The position numbers and the translations under genes were made by a program. Below the pieces are notes generated by a model. The model was not told the origin of the DNA. It saw only the letters and a program-made list of their open reading frames with translations, and made no database searches. Shown one piece after another: positions 1 through 12,048 of a stretch of 64,000 nucleotides of DNA. The stretch covers positions 184,931,451-184,995,450 of the forward strand of contig NC_081413.1 of NCBI RefSeq assembly GCF_030272615.1, read 5' to 3'. How positions within the stretch are numbered: the first letter of the stretch is position 1; each line of letters begins with the position of its first letter. Source of the stretch: Cryptomeria japonica. Lineage: Eukaryota; Streptophyta; Pinopsida; Cupressales; Cupressaceae.

Positions 1-309
1 TTTTACTGTCATAGAAGAACAAAAAAAATGATAGTACTGCTCACTATCATTCATAACTTTCAAACTAAACAAAATTGGGCAAATTGCTCCATTGAAAAAT
101 ACAAAAAACTTGGTTTGAAGAAACATATTCAAAATTTGTTTAGATCCAACGGTTCAATAAAAAGTTATGCCCTCCAAACAAAGACCATTGTTGACTGTCA
201 CAGAAGAACAAGCAAAGAGAAAGATCTTTATTTGCAAATTTAACACATGTTTACTAGTTAAAAAACCAAACATCAAATCTTTTCAAGCAACATTAGAAAT
301 CTTGTATTT
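1..309 (-). other. H leader, mirrored copy
   Basis: This is the sequence just downstream of the H primer-binding site, read on the minus strand. It includes one full unit (about 28-216) and the beginning of a second unit (1-27) of the roughly 188-bp tandem repeat seen complete at 59612-60176. No credible coding sequence was seen. Confidence 0.8.
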
Positions 310-337
310 GTGGGTTCGAGCCCCATGGTGGGCACCA
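310..337 (-). other. Primer-binding site of H (tRNA-Lys type), left copy
   Basis: On the minus strand the site begins TGGTGCCCACCATGGGGC and continues to 28 bases. It is complementary to the 3' end of a plant tRNA-Lys through the whole T arm, with two transitions relative to the tRNA as I recall it. It lies four bases past the CA end of the adjoining LTR, where a PBS belongs. Confidence 0.75.
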
Positions 338-341
338 AAAA

Positions 342-2762
342 TGTGTGCGTGAAATTTGGGGAACCTGCAAAGGCACAAACACTTCAATAAACCATCATTT
401 GCATGGGCTAGTTAATCAAAAACAACAAAATGAAATCCATTGAAATTCATCTTATTGCCTCCTAGAAAGTGCGAGTGTGGATTGCTCTCAGATTGCTAAG
501 CTATCTAGTGACTAGACTACACTTAAATAGAGGATTTTTAAATGCATGCAACTAGGCGAATGCAAGATTGAATGCAAGATTAATTGATTAAGAGAAATGA
601 TATTATCAAGATAAATGATCAAAGCTCTAAATGAAGCTAAGATAGATTATATGCAATAAATTGAATCTAAATAAGAGAAATGAATCTAAGCTAATGAACT
701 AGAAGTCTAAATGGTTCTAAGATTAAATGAAAGCTATATGAAAACTAAGTTGATTGATGAATTGACTATGCAAAGCTTCTTCAAAATTTCCTTGATAACC
801 TACAACACAATATTAACATAATAACTATGTAAAATTATCCGATGTTGATTGAAGAATGAGAGCCTGAATTTATAGGAAAATGAAGAGGGCGGCCAAAGGT
901 CGGGATTGATCTTTAATGAGCGGTCAAGATCGATTCGAAGGAAGCACAATCTAGGTTAAATGATTTGATTGGACAATTTAATTCCATTTTGGAGAGATAA
1001 GATTGAGTTCAAATTAGCAACTCAGATTCTTTGCATTTTTCTTGACTTCAGTCGATTTGTTTCCTTTTTTGAATTTTTGTGCTCATAATTTTCAATTTAT
1101 TTTTCAAATTAATTCCTATTTCTTGATTTGTTTCCTTTTTTTGAAATGTGTGTATAAAATTTGGGGAACCTGCAAAGGCACAAACACTTCAATAAACCAT
1201 TATTTGCATGAGTTAGTTAATCAAAAATAACAAAATGAAATCCATTGCAAGTCGACTTTTTATCTCCTCGAAAGTGTGAGTGTGGATTTCTCTTAGATTG
1301 CTAAGCTATCCAGTGACTAGACTACACCCAAATGGAGGATTTTTAAATGCATGCAACTAGGCGAATGCAAGATTCATAATTAAATGCAAGATCGATTGCA
1401 AGATTAATTGATTAAGTGAAATGGGATTATCAAGCTAAATGATCAAAGCTCTAAATGAAGCTAAGCTAGATTGTATGCAAGAGATTGAATCTAGATAAGA
1501 CAAATGAATCTAAGCTAATGAACTAGAAATTTAAATGATTCTAAGATTAAATGAAAGCTAAGTTGATTGATGAATTAACTATGCAAAGCTTCTTCAAAAT
1601 TTCCTCGATAACCTACAATACAATATTAGCATAATAATGATGTAAAATTCTCCCGTGCTGATTGAAGAATGAGATCTTGAATTTATAGGAAAATCAAGAG
1701 GGAGACCAAAGGCCGGGATTGATCTTTAATGAACGATTGAGATTGATTCAAAGGAAGCACAATCCAGGTGAAATGATTTGATTGGACAATTTAATTCCAT
1801 TTTGGAGAGATAAGATTGAGTTCAAATTAGCAACTCAGATTCTTTCCATTTTTCTTGAGTTTAGTCGATTTCTTTCCTTTTTTGAATTTTTGTGCTCATA
1901 ATTTTCAATTAATTTTTCAAATTAATTCCACTTTCTAGATTTTTTTCCTTTTTTGAAATGTCTGTGTGAAATTTGGGGAACCTGCAAAGGCACAAACACT
2001 TCAATAAACCATTATTTGCATGGTTTAGTTAATCAAAAACAACAAAATGAAATCCATTGAAATTCATCTTATTGCCTCCTAGAAAGTGCGAGTGTGGATT
2101 TCTCTCAGATTGCTAAGCTATCCAGTGACTAGACTACACTTAAATAGAGGATTTTTAAATGCATGCAACTAGGCGAATGCAATATTGAATGCAAGATTAA
2201 TTGATTAAGAGAAATGAGATTATCAATCTAAATGATCAAAGCTCTAAATGAAGCTAAGCTAGATTATATGCAATAAATTGAATCTAAATAAGTGAAATGA
2301 ATCTAAGCTAATGAACTAGAAATCTAAATAATTCTAAGATTAAATTGAAGATAAATGAAAACTAAGCTGATTGATGAATTAACTATGCAAAGATTCTTCA
2401 AAATTTCCTTGTTAACCTACAACACAATATTAGCATAATAACGATGTAAAATTCTCGGATGCTGATTGAAGAATGAGAGCCTAAATTTATAGGAAAATCA
2501 AGAGGGAGACCAAAGGTCGGGACTGATCTTTAATGAACAGTCGAGATTGATTCAAAGGAAGCACAAACTAGGTGAAATTATTTGATTGGACAATTTAATT
2601 CCATTTTGGAGAGATAAGATTGAGTTCAAATTAGCAACTCAGATTCTTTCCATTTTTCTTGAGTCCAGTCGATTTGTATCCTTTTTTGAATTTTTGTGCT
2701 CATAATTTTCAATTTATTTTTCAAATTAATTCCTCTTTCTTGATTTGTTTCCTTTTTTTGAA
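342..2762 (-). repeat. Three 0.8-kb tandem units inside the H LTR
   Basis: Units are roughly 342-1145, 1146-1957 and 1958-2762. Each starts, on the minus strand, with TTCAAAAAAGGAAA and ends with a segment containing TTTGCAGGTTCCCCAAATTT. They differ by scattered substitutions and small indels, so the triplication is not brand new. Confidence 0.9.
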
Positions 2763-3060
2763 GATTTATGGCAATTTTTATTTATTTATTAAATAGGAAA
2801 AATATATTTGATTAAATAGATGAGATATTTGATTTTAAAAAGATTTTCTATTTTGAATTTGATCAATTAATTAAATGAGAATTTAATTAATTGTAATTGC
2901 CATGTTCCATTTTTATACCTTAGGAATTAATTAATCAGGCTCTCATGATTGATTTAAATTGATTATTTGATTTAGGACCTTGACGAATTTTATTGAATTT
3001 AAGAACATTAGTCGAGATTAGGGGCCCATGGTTTTGGATGACCATTTTTAGGGTATTACA
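342..3060 (-). repeat. 5' LTR of gypsy element H, left copy
   Basis: Read on the minus strand, the LTR starts TGTAATACCC at 3060 and ends in CA at 342-343, followed by the PBS. It is about 2.7 kb. The first 298 bp (3060 to 2763) are unique; the rest is three tandem units of about 805-812 bp. Each unit has a TATAAAT-like box and the same terminal segment. It abuts an ORF2 fragment at 3061. Confidence 0.8.
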
Positions 3061-4297
3061 GTAAGGCTAAAGGTAGAAGAACTTCCTAAAGGGGTAAAAA
3101 TCATAGATATTGAACTAGACAACAAGTATATGCAGTTATACCAGATGATGATACTAGTGATATTGATAATGTTGCTAACATTGTTGATAATATAGATGTT
3201 TTTTAAGTTGATGTACATATGTTTGAACCTTAGCAAGAACATGAAGAAAAAAAATATGAAAAGAAAGCAAAAGACAAGTGCTCAATTGAGAAACCAATGA
3301 ATGCACAGTCAACAAAGACTCTAATTGCACCTGTCGATGTAAGTGTAGATGCAAATGTAGATGTTTCTACTGAGGATAATCAGAAGGATAAATTTGATAA
3401 GGAAGAGGAAGCACCGGTGAAAGAATAGACTATTGAAAATCCACCACTGGTCAAGGACACCACTAATGAAGAGAAGGCAAAAAAAGATAAGGAGGAAGAG
3501 AAGAAAATAGAGAAGGTGGGAGAGGAGAGGAGAATAGAAGAAATAAAGATAACTCCTAAGGTTCCTCCTAAATCCAAACTGAAGAAAACAATAGTTGATG
3601 ATGATGATGATGACTCTATGAGCATTAAAGGCCATGTTGATATGGACAATTTGAGTTCTTTAGAGTTAATGGAGATTGCTACTACAATGCAATCCTATGT
3701 ACAAAAGAAAAGATTGAAGGAACAACAAAGAGAAGCAAAGACTATAAGGACCGTTGTTGATATTTTGTCAAGTCTCCTATCAGAGACTGATACAGAACAT
3801 TTGGCTACCCCTATTGCCAAACTTGGATAGTTAGTTGTTGATGCTGATGAACAACTTAAAACCTTTGAAGAAGCTGCATACATTTCTGTTGAAAAAGAAT
3901 ACAAGAAGAAAAGGGGAGAACAGTTAATGGTTGAAATAGATAAAGGCAAAGTATCTCTAACAGTGAATAAAGACTTGTTGAAGACCAGATTGGAAACCAA
4001 CTATAAGATTTTGGCTACTATCTCCCAATTTTTACTATTTTGTGCTGACTTGAGAAAGAATAGAGCTGATACTAAGGAGTTACCAAATTTAAGTGAAACA
4101 TTCACATCGATACAGGACTTAGTAATCACTTTGGTAGAAAGGTTGTTGATGTACAACCAAGTGTGCAAAATGAGTAAAGTTGGATCATATGAAGATTTCA
4201 AATTATTTGTCCTTTTTCCAATGCAAATGAAGTCTATTCGAGATAATGATTATTTCATAGAGGTGATTTATACCCCGAGGGAGATTATGATCAAATG
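3061..4297 (+). pseudogene. Fragment of retroelement ORF2, C-terminal part
   Basis: One frame reads from about 3100 to the TGA at 4295-4297, interrupted only by TAA or TAG codons (for example 3426 and 3828) where glutamine is likely. The product is acidic and lysine-rich, with an Asp run from a GAT repeat near 3598 and segments such as ELMEIATTMQS and TVVDILSSLLSETD. The same motifs occur in order in ORF2 of element B (minus strand, near 31.9-32.1 kb), so this is a separate, older remnant of that family. It is cut at 3060 by the H LTR. Molecular function is unknown. Confidence 0.65.
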
Positions 4298-4439
4298 AGG
4301 GGAAGTTCAATGTTTAATTAATGATTTCTTCTATTTTATTATGTTGTTCTTTCATTGTTCACAACTCATCCTTAATCATGAAGAATTTTTGAAGGGTTTG
4401 AGGAATTTTTCTAGAATAAGTGACAATAACTTACAGAAC
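4298..4439. other. Short AT-rich spacer
   Basis: AT-rich sequence between two degenerate coding blocks. I see nothing specific in it. Confidence 0.5.
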
Positions 4440-5735
4440 ATGGGTGGTGATAGGAAAATATTGGAGCCCCAAAATTGTGAGGTGATCTGTCATAGTCCCT
4501 GTATCTAGAAAGTCATGGTTGATGGTAGCTCAACTCCATTCTTGAAGAGACTACATGGTCATGAACTCGTGATTAAAAATTCTTTCACTAATGGATGGAA
4601 GAATAAGAAGGTGATGATATTTGGTTGGTAGTGCTTGATAAATGGGGAGCTCATTGGTTAAGTAATTAGTCTTTCTATAGAAGGTAGAAAATTGTTTAAA
4701 GATAGAAACGTAGGAGATTAAGTGCTAAAAGTCTTGTTTATAAGAGATGAGAGAAAGATACTATTGAAACTACATTTTGGGAATGAGAGTATTTCTCTTA
4801 AATCCATGTAGGTAGCTATGGTAGAGGTTTTAATGTGTCATGTTTCCCTTGAAGGGAGGTAGAAGTCAATTTATGGTTATAATTTTGAGTTATTAAATTA
4901 TTTTTATCATAAAATGCAAGCTTAATTTCATTTTTATCTATTGGTTTATATGGAAAAATCTATCAAGGATAGTAGGAAGACACCTAATATGATGCCTATG
5001 AATTAGAGTCTTATGTTGTTACTAGTTAAATACGAGAAGGACAATACACCTACTACAAAGGCCATGAGTCACTCTAATTAAAAAATATTCATTATTATGA
5101 TAATTTCACCAATACTTCCTCCTCTAAGTCACTGAAGGAGGATACTATTAATGGGGGAGAGGAATGTGATGATTTAGGGGAATCCATCTAGGAGTTGTTT
5201 GGTCCTTCTTAAAACTCAAAATATGAAGAAAAGGAAGAAAGATTGTAAGATCACTTAGAGAAAGAGGAATTTGAAACCAAACACTCACATAAATTAGTAA
5301 ATAAAAGTTTTAAAGGAAAGGTGAAATTTTTTGGGCTAGACTATGATATAGGTGAATATATGGAAGTGGAATTGTTGAAGAGGAAGAGGAGCCTAATATC
5401 ACTTAGAAGAAGATGAAATTGAAACAAACACATCTAGAACCTAGTCAACAAAAAAAGATAAGGGAAAGGAGAAAGTCTTCATGTTATCTTAGAGGGTTAT
5501 AGTATCGGTGAAGATATGTAAATGGAAAGTGTTGATTACTATGCTAAAGGTTTGGGTTTATAAACTAAAGATGACCCCCTTACTCCAAATGTTAGTGGGG
5601 CTCAAAAATCCAATATTATGGAGCTAAAGAAAGGTATTCCCTTTCCTATCATTTTAGACCTATTAGCACGAAAATGGGGGAACAAAGACCAAAGTAATCA
5701 ACCTTGAGTAGTTTTATGTGTTGTATTTATACCCA
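4440..5735 (+). pseudogene. Degenerate coding block, unknown transposon protein
   Basis: Starting at the ATG at 4440 one frame stays protein-like to about 5080, and after a frame change the coding character continues to about 5735. Recognisable stretches include VMVDGSSTPFLKRLHGHE and YGYNFELLNYF, then an acidic region and FFGLDYDIGEYMEVE. Stops are TAG or TAA, at places where glutamine would fit. I do not recognise a named family. Its position next to an ORF2 fragment suggests another retroelement accessory frame. A second copy is at 54093-55388. Confidence 0.45.
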
Positions 5736-7899
5736 TACCTAGTCATACAAAAGGGATAATGAGATAGTATCGATTGTGCATTAACTAGTTAATATAATGA
5801 TATAAACCAAAAACTAATTACCATAAACCATAATGTATAATAGATATAAATCTAGATATGTATACATTATTGAATCCCATCATGTAGATATACACAAGGA
5901 TTTACCCTTCTTACAATGCCTTTTTCTTCTATGTTTAGCTATATCCTTATATATTCTTATCTATCCTTCTTTATCACTACTATTACATCAAGTTTTATTT
6001 CTATTAAAATATCTAATTGGTGGAGCATGTCCCTTATATTATACTATTATTTCAAAGGGTGTCTCTTCAACTAGAATCTCTGCAACCTTTATGTGGTAGT
6101 TTGCAGTGGGATCTCCTTGACTATTCTAGTTCTAGCTAATTTCCCCCTAATATCATCATCTTTTAAATTTTTTTCTTGTACTCAAGATAAATATATGGGC
6201 TTATTGTGCTAGGAGAATGTCTCTATAGATCTCCTTGATATTATCAAAAATTCTATTCCATACCTTAGCCTATTGCAGTAGTTGATTTTGTGCATCGATC
6301 TATGTGAGGAGGTGTTTTACTTCTATAAGTGAGAAAGGGATTTAATTTTTTTGGGATAACTTTTGTGCATTTTGGAGGAGCTTAGTGATGTGTCCCAATC
6401 ATAGATTGATTACCTCCCTAAGTTGTTGAAACTTATTAAAACATTGTAAATTGTATCCCTATATAATTTTGTCATTATCTAGGCCTCATTTTAGCATCTC
6501 AGTCTCCCATGCATTTATCTACTTCGATTATGCTCACACAGACCCCAAATTCCACATCCCAAATATTTCCTTAGGATCCTACCTCAATTCTGTTTTTGAT
6601 TAAGAGGACCAAGGGAGTTTGGTCACCCTAGTTGCAGGACTAGGAAAAACCACTCACCCTAGTCCCCTTAATCAAGACCCAAATTTAGTCCTCACAATGT
6701 AGCATTTGTAAGGTGTAAAATCATTCCATAAGGTTGGTTAGCTTTAGAAATTTAAATACTTTTGGTGTACTTAGGTATATAAGCAAGCCTAACCCCCTCA
6801 TTTGCAGATATCTACTTGAGAATTATATCTCTCAATGACATCCACAATTCATATTTTTCAAGATTGAGAAAATTCAAGTGAGCAAGCAATCAAGCATCAA
6901 GGCATTGAAGGAGAGGTCAAGTAAAAAGTTAAAGCATTCATGATGGCATCCATGATCATGATTTTATGAATACATTCAACATGACTTTATCAACCCTTGC
7001 ATGAAGATTCAAGGAAAGATAAATCAAGGTATCAAGTTCCAATTTAAGCATTTACAATTCAAATATAGCCTTTCCCTCAAAAGGAAATATTTTATAATTT
7101 AATTCAAGTTCAATTTCTACTTCAATTTTAGGGTTAATTATAAACATGGGGTTTGACTTAGGCAGACCCCTATCCATAACATATTTACCTCTTTCTATGT
7201 GTAGGTGAGAGATTCAAAAGTTGTAGATGAATATTCAGACTGAGGAGATGAAAATAAATAGATATATCTTTTGTACAAGAAAAAAAATCAAGGATAGGGT
7301 TCAGACCACTACATTAGTCCTAGGAATTCATATTGAACTTCTAGGAAAATATTCTTGATGGCATTCTGATCCCACAACTTGGTTTTTGTCAATATCTGAT
7401 CACTTTGGGACTAGGGTGACCATCACATTGGTACTGCATTCCCAAGACAAATATTTTAGGTGCAGAGCATTCTTTGTTTACTCTACTCAGATCTAGATTT
7501 GTGCCTTTGTATCACATTTGTAGCTTTATTTATATTTATTTACATTCATTTTCCATTACCTAGCATTCAAATACACTCAAATCAATTTTAATTAAAAATA
7601 AAAGGAAAACAAACTTGATCTGCATTCAATCCTTTTGCATTGGATCAATTGACTTCTTCCTTCATTCAATGTTTTGGTTCGAAAGTTAGGTTATTTCCTA
7701 GTTTACAAGGCTTAACATGTGAAACCCTAAATTTCTTACCATTACATTTTGGTGAACTCGACATAGCTCATGCTTATTTTTTATTTTCATATCTTATTTT
7801 CATGTGTTTAATTCAATTTACCTTGTATTCATACACTTAAATCACATAAATTTAAAGGATAAATTGACAAAACCCTACATATTGACTTGTGGGTTACAT
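5736..7899. other. Noncoding transposon-derived DNA
   Basis: AT-rich DNA without a supported gene. The hydrophobic frame at 5833-6099 looks like chance. The part from about 6800 to 7800 is a diverged relative of about 50.3-51.2 kb in the right arm: both contain a TCGAGTTCACCAA-type motif (minus strand) and a similar block about 0.5 kb further on. It is probably decayed LTR or internal sequence of an unclassified element. Confidence 0.5.
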
Positions 7900-7934
7900 A
7901 ATTTTTTTGCAATTATATTCTTAGATCTAATTTT

Positions 7935-8213
7935 TTGACTGATTTTATTGATTGTAGGAAAGGAATTAAAGACAAAGTGATTCATTTTATTCGTAGATAT
8001 ATACATTTACATTCACAAATTGCTTATCCTATGCTTGATCATGATGTTCAAATAATTTTCATTACTATTTTGCAAAAGGATAATAGAGATAAGATTCTAT
8101 TTTATGATATTTCATCCTTTTCATAATTGTGTGCAGTGTTTCATAACTATAATCTTCAAGTGAGCCAATTTGAATCCTCTTCTTCAATGGACCCAATTGA
8201 TAAGATTAAGATC
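7935..8213 (+). pseudogene. Gag-like remnant, unclassified retroelement
   Basis: The frame from 7935 encodes 63 residues including KDKVIHFIRRYIHLHSQIAY, then a TAA, then continues in phase with about 28 more protein-like residues containing VFHNYNLQVSQFESSSSMD. It reads as the end of a gag-type or accessory frame with one nonsense mutation. No motif fixes the family. The mirror is at 51615-51893. Confidence 0.35.
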
Positions 8214-8393
8214 ACTTAATAATTGTTCAACAAGTTTTAAAAAACAAGACAAGGGCTTCATAAAAATCAATATTAATTCTTCCAATCATATCAATACACA
8301 AGTGGCAGCCACAACATAAAGTGTGGCCCCTTTATCCAAATAATTTAGAACATAATTGTAGCATCATAAATTATGTCCTTATGCAATTTATTG
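8214..8393. other. Spacer ending at indel breakpoint
   Basis: Noncoding. It ends in TATTG (8389-8393), the five bases that flank the 2774-bp block on both sides in the right arm, immediately before the TG of the G LTR. Confidence 0.6.
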
Positions 8394-8587
8394 TGTATGT
8401 TCTACTAGGCCTGTGAGATGGTATGTTGTAACTCGGTTGTTACTAGTTAAATGTAATCAATTTTCATACAATAAAATAATCTAGTTTGCATTGCCTCCAT
8501 CATATCTTTGTGTTTCCATTGTGTTTACTCTTACTGACTGGTCTAGATTGATCTCTTTGAGGTCCCTCCTTACCGGTGACTACTTCA
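8394..8587 (+). repeat. Putative short 5' LTR of gypsy element G, left copy
   Basis: The segment begins TGTATGTTC and ends ACTTCA, two bases before a canonical initiator-Met PBS. At 194 bp it is short for gypsy. It could be truncated, and no second LTR of G is visible to confirm its ends. Confidence 0.5.
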
Positions 8588-8589
8588 AG

Positions 8590-8601
8590 TGGTATCAGAG
8601 C
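8590..8601 (+). other. Primer-binding site of G (initiator tRNA-Met)
   Basis: TGGTATCAGAGC is the standard plant retrotransposon PBS complementary to the 3' end of initiator tRNA-Met. It lies two bases after the LTR end and about 95 bases before the gag ATG. Confidence 0.9.
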
Positions 8602-8696
8602 GAAGTTTCATTTCAGAGGTTGTGTGTCCTGAAATTTTTGTTGTAGGGTGGCGGATTGCAGATCCTACCTACAAATGCAGAGGACTAGCATGAACG

Positions 8697-9750
8697 ATGG
8701 CACGAACAAGAGCTAGGAATGGTGGAGTGCGTGGAAATGCAAACCTTGTTGTGATGGAGATGTTGTGAGGTATAGCAGCCCAGTTGGAAGCCATGGAAAC
8801 AGCCTAAAGAAGAGGCCGACATATTGAAGATGTAAGTGAAGATGAAGGAGAAGAAGCCCCAATAGAACAAGCAAACCTACCAACAATTGATCGAGATGAG
8901 GAAAGGTTTTTGAGGGTTTTGAGTAGGACAAATACTAAACCTCATTTTACCTTACTAAAATATGATAGAAAGTTAGATTCGGATGAATTGATGGATTGGA
9001 TCTTGAAGATGGAGAAGTATTTTGATTTTAAAAACACTATAGAAAAGAGAAAGGTGAAATATGCCTGTACCCAGTTGAAAGGTCATGCATCTTTTTGGTG
9101 GGAACATTTGCAAGTTGATATACAAAGAAGAGGTAAAGAGAATAGTAAGACATGGGATCGGATGATTGATAAGTTGAAATCAAAGTTTGTTTCGATGAAT
9201 TATCAAGTGGATCTATTTTGGAAGTTGCAGAATTTAAGACAGAAGGAATCTAGTGTGAAGGAGTACACCAAAGTATTTTACAAGTTGAATATCTGATCCA
9301 GACATGTTGATGATGAATTTGAACAAGTTGTAAGATATTTGAATGGATTGCCAATGTCTATACAAGATGAACTCTGTTTGATCAAATTAGAGAGTGTTGA
9401 AGAGGCTTACCAGTATGTCCTAAAGGAATAAAAGAAGTTAAAAAAAAGACATGAGCAGAGGCAGAGAGGCAGAGGTGGAAGGTTTACCATAGGAAGAATT
9501 CAAGGAGGAAGAGGATATACTAGAGGAAGAGGAACCAATACAGATCAGAGCAAGGACAAGGAAGTGAGCAAAGAAGGTAATTCATACTAGAAGGATGATA
9601 GAAATTTCTACCAGAGGAGAGAACCAAATGGTTACCAGAATGAGAATTTTGGAAGACAAGATAAGAGGACATTTAGAGGAACTGACTTTAAGTGTGGAGG
9701 AGAAGGACATCATGCATTCAAGTGTAAGAAGACAAAAACTACTAGAAGAG
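8697..9750 (+). pseudogene. gag: Ty3/gypsy gag of element G, left copy
   Basis: The frame opens at ATG 8697 (MARTRARNGG), with a retrotransposon gag domain at about 8910-9300 (DELMDWILKMEKYFDF, then LKGHASFWWEHLQ and the KLKSKFVSMNY segment). An Arg/Gly/Gln-rich tail and a zinc knuckle near 9690 (FKCGGEGHHAFKC) follow, the knuckle having lost its first Cys. Gag packages the element RNA into virus-like particles. In-frame stops at 8766 (TGA), about 8802 (TAA), 9294 (TGA), about 9429 (TAA) and about 9588 (TAG) break it. Most are C-to-T changes of Arg or Gln codons by inspection. Confidence 0.85.
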
Positions 9751-9758
9751 TAGCAGTA

Positions 9759-10842
9759 GTGGAAGAAAACACCACTGGATCAGACAATAAATCGAAAGAT
9801 GGAGAACTATTGGTAATGAGGAGAGCTTTGTGTTATACCAGAGGAGATGAAGAACCCTTGCAAAGGAAGAATGTGTTCAAGACTAGATGTAAGGTATCTG
9901 GTAAGTGTTGTAAAGTTGTTATTGATAGTGGTAGTTCAGATAATCTTGTTTCAGAAGAAATGGTGAATAAGTTGAAATTGGAGAGATTGAAACACCCTAA
10001 GCCTTATCAGATAGCATGGATTCATGATGAACATAAGTTTCTAGTAAGTGAACAATGTTTGGTGAGATTAAAAATTGGGAATATCATGATGAAGTCTTGT
10101 GTGATATTATGCCTATGGATATTTTTCATCTTTTGTTGGGTAGAACTTGGCAGTTTGATAGATAGGTAGAACATGATGGGAGGAAGAATACATACACTAG
10201 TGTAGCCAATGGGATGAAGCAAACCTTGTTACCCTTGGAGGAACCTTTGAAGAATCAAATCTGTATGAATTCTAGAATCTGTTTGGTAGATGGAAGGAAA
10301 TTCATGGATGGATTGAGACATGAGAATGCGTATTTTTCCTTAATTCCTAAGAAGACTAAGAAACCAGAACCAAAAGGAGAACACCTGAAAGAGATAAAAT
10401 ATTTGTTGATAGAATATGAGGACATCATTTCAGATAATGTACTTGATGGATTGCCACCCGTGAGAAGTATTATTCATTGCATGGACTTGGTTCCTAGAGC
10501 TAGTTTTCCTAGCAAAGCTACACATTGGTTAACACCGGCAGAGAATGAAGAACTGAATAGATAAGTGCAAGAGTTGTTGAAGAAATATTTGATTAGGGAG
10601 AGTATGAGCCCTTGTGTAGTACCAATAGTATTAGACTATAAGAAGAATAGAGAGTGGAGAATGTGTATTGATTCTAGAGAAATAAATAAGATCACAGTGA
10701 AATACTGGTTTCCTTTGCCTAGGATGGATGACATAAAGGACTGTTTGAAAGGAGAAAAATACTTTATAAGAATAGATTTGAAGAGTGGATATCATCAGAT
10801 CAGGATTAGAGAAGGTGATGAGTGGAAGATAGCATTTAAGAA
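9759..10842 (+). pseudogene. pol: G pol: protease and N-terminal reverse transcriptase, left copy
   Basis: Protease has the DSG active site in VVIDSGSSDNLVS near 9920. A frameshift near 10070 moves the frame to ILCDIMPMDIFHLLLGRTWQ, the typical gypsy PR-RT linker. RT begins near 10470 with LTPAENEELNR, a TAA stop at about 10562, then [20 protein letters not shown] and [15 protein letters not shown]. Reading stops where solo LTR E is inserted at 10848. The mirror copy is at 46212-47295 and keeps the same breaks, so they predate the arm duplication. Confidence 0.88.
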
Positions 10843-12048
10843 AAATGTGATGAATACTAAGAGGGGGGGTGAATTAGTATACCCAAAAATACTGAACTTA
10901 AACACTTAAATAGTTTAGCAGTAAACCGGTATAACAGTTTTATTAACAAATCGGTTAACACAAATGCAAACCAAACAACAAATAAGGCATTCACCCATAG
11001 AAGCACAATCACCATAACACAAGAGATTTTGACATGGAAACCTAAATGGGAAAAACCATGGTGAGATGAAACTCACAAGTAACTATCTACAGAATAGTAA
11101 CCAGACCAGTTAAGGTCATACAATGTTCTTTACTAAAATAGATCCTGTTAGGAATCTCAATCTTTGTTAGGAGATAAGCCTGATTAAAGACTACCTTGCG
11201 AGAGGATTTCAGATCCACGGTTGTGAACCACCTTGTTAGAGGATTTACAAAGGCTTTGCTAGGACTACCTGGTTAAGGGTTATAGACTTGTCGAAGATGT
11301 GAGTAATCAACAAGTGAGTGATCTAAATACTAGCATAGTATGCTTGGTTAGATCCTTGATAGCTCATTATTAATGTATTTCAACATTACTTCAGTCTTCA
11401 AAATCTTCACACTCTATTTCTTCACACAGACCTAATCTTCCTCTGTGATCACACACGCAAAAACCTCATCAACCAAACAAAACCTTAACTCCTTCTAAAA
11501 CCCTAGACATGATGTCCTTATAAAGGAATCTGATTTCATGTTGATCCAATAGGATTACATTGCAAGTTCCTAGGTTTAGTGCATCTAGACACATTTTGTA
11601 ACATGACATAGAATCGCCACCAAAGTGTCGGTGGATGATAACTTATCACAAAAATAATACTGGTTGGTAACTCATCATAGAGTAATACCGGTTCATACAT
11701 TTACCTATTACCAGTTCACATATTTTACCGGTTACCAGTTCACACATTTTACCAATTACTGATTTGCCAAAATGAAGACTGGGAAAAATGATAACAACCG
11801 CTTTGTTTCTTCGTACCACTTTGGGATCCTCGAACTACTTGAGGTCTTCATACCGCTTGGGTCTTCATACCGCTTGGGATCAGTAAACACTTTTTGCAAA
11901 ACACTGATAGTCTAAAGACTATAATACATAATATCGGTTGGAACAAATACCGGTTGAGCATAACTCATACATACAAAAAGTGATCTCAAAGCAAGTGTGT
12001 GTCCATCAATGACAATCACAACAACATCATCAAAAATACAACAAAATG
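10843..12048 (-). mobile_element. Solo LTR E inserted in G reverse transcriptase, left copy
   Basis: The LTR is 10848-12043 (minus), starting TGTTG(G) and ending TCATCA. It is flanked by the 5-bp target-site duplication AAATG at 10843-10847 and 12044-12048. There is no PBS, gag or polypurine tract inside, so it is a solo LTR left by LTR-LTR recombination. The RT reading on each side resumes in phase if the LTR and one AAATG are removed. A C-rich hairpin lies at 10854-10880. LTR length (about 1196 bp) and sequence style are close to the LTRs of C and D. Confidence 0.9.

Noticed and set aside
310-337. T-arm and acceptor-like sequence suggesting a tRNA gene
   Set aside because: Only the 3' third of a tRNA is present, it includes CCA, and it lies right after an LTR end. 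It is a primer-binding site on the opposite strand.
3598-3612. GAT microsatellite as an independent repeat feature
   Set aside because: It is only five units and lies inside the ORF2 fragment, encoding an acidic Asp run. It is mentioned there.
5833-6099. Hydrophobic 88-residue frame resembling a membrane protein
   Set aside because: AT-rich chance frame in noncoding DNA, with no neighbouring coding support or recognisable motif.
8685-8931. Leu-rich minus-strand frames over the G gag start
   Set aside because: They are antisense to the gag reading from 8697, which is supported by the PBS and the gag domain.
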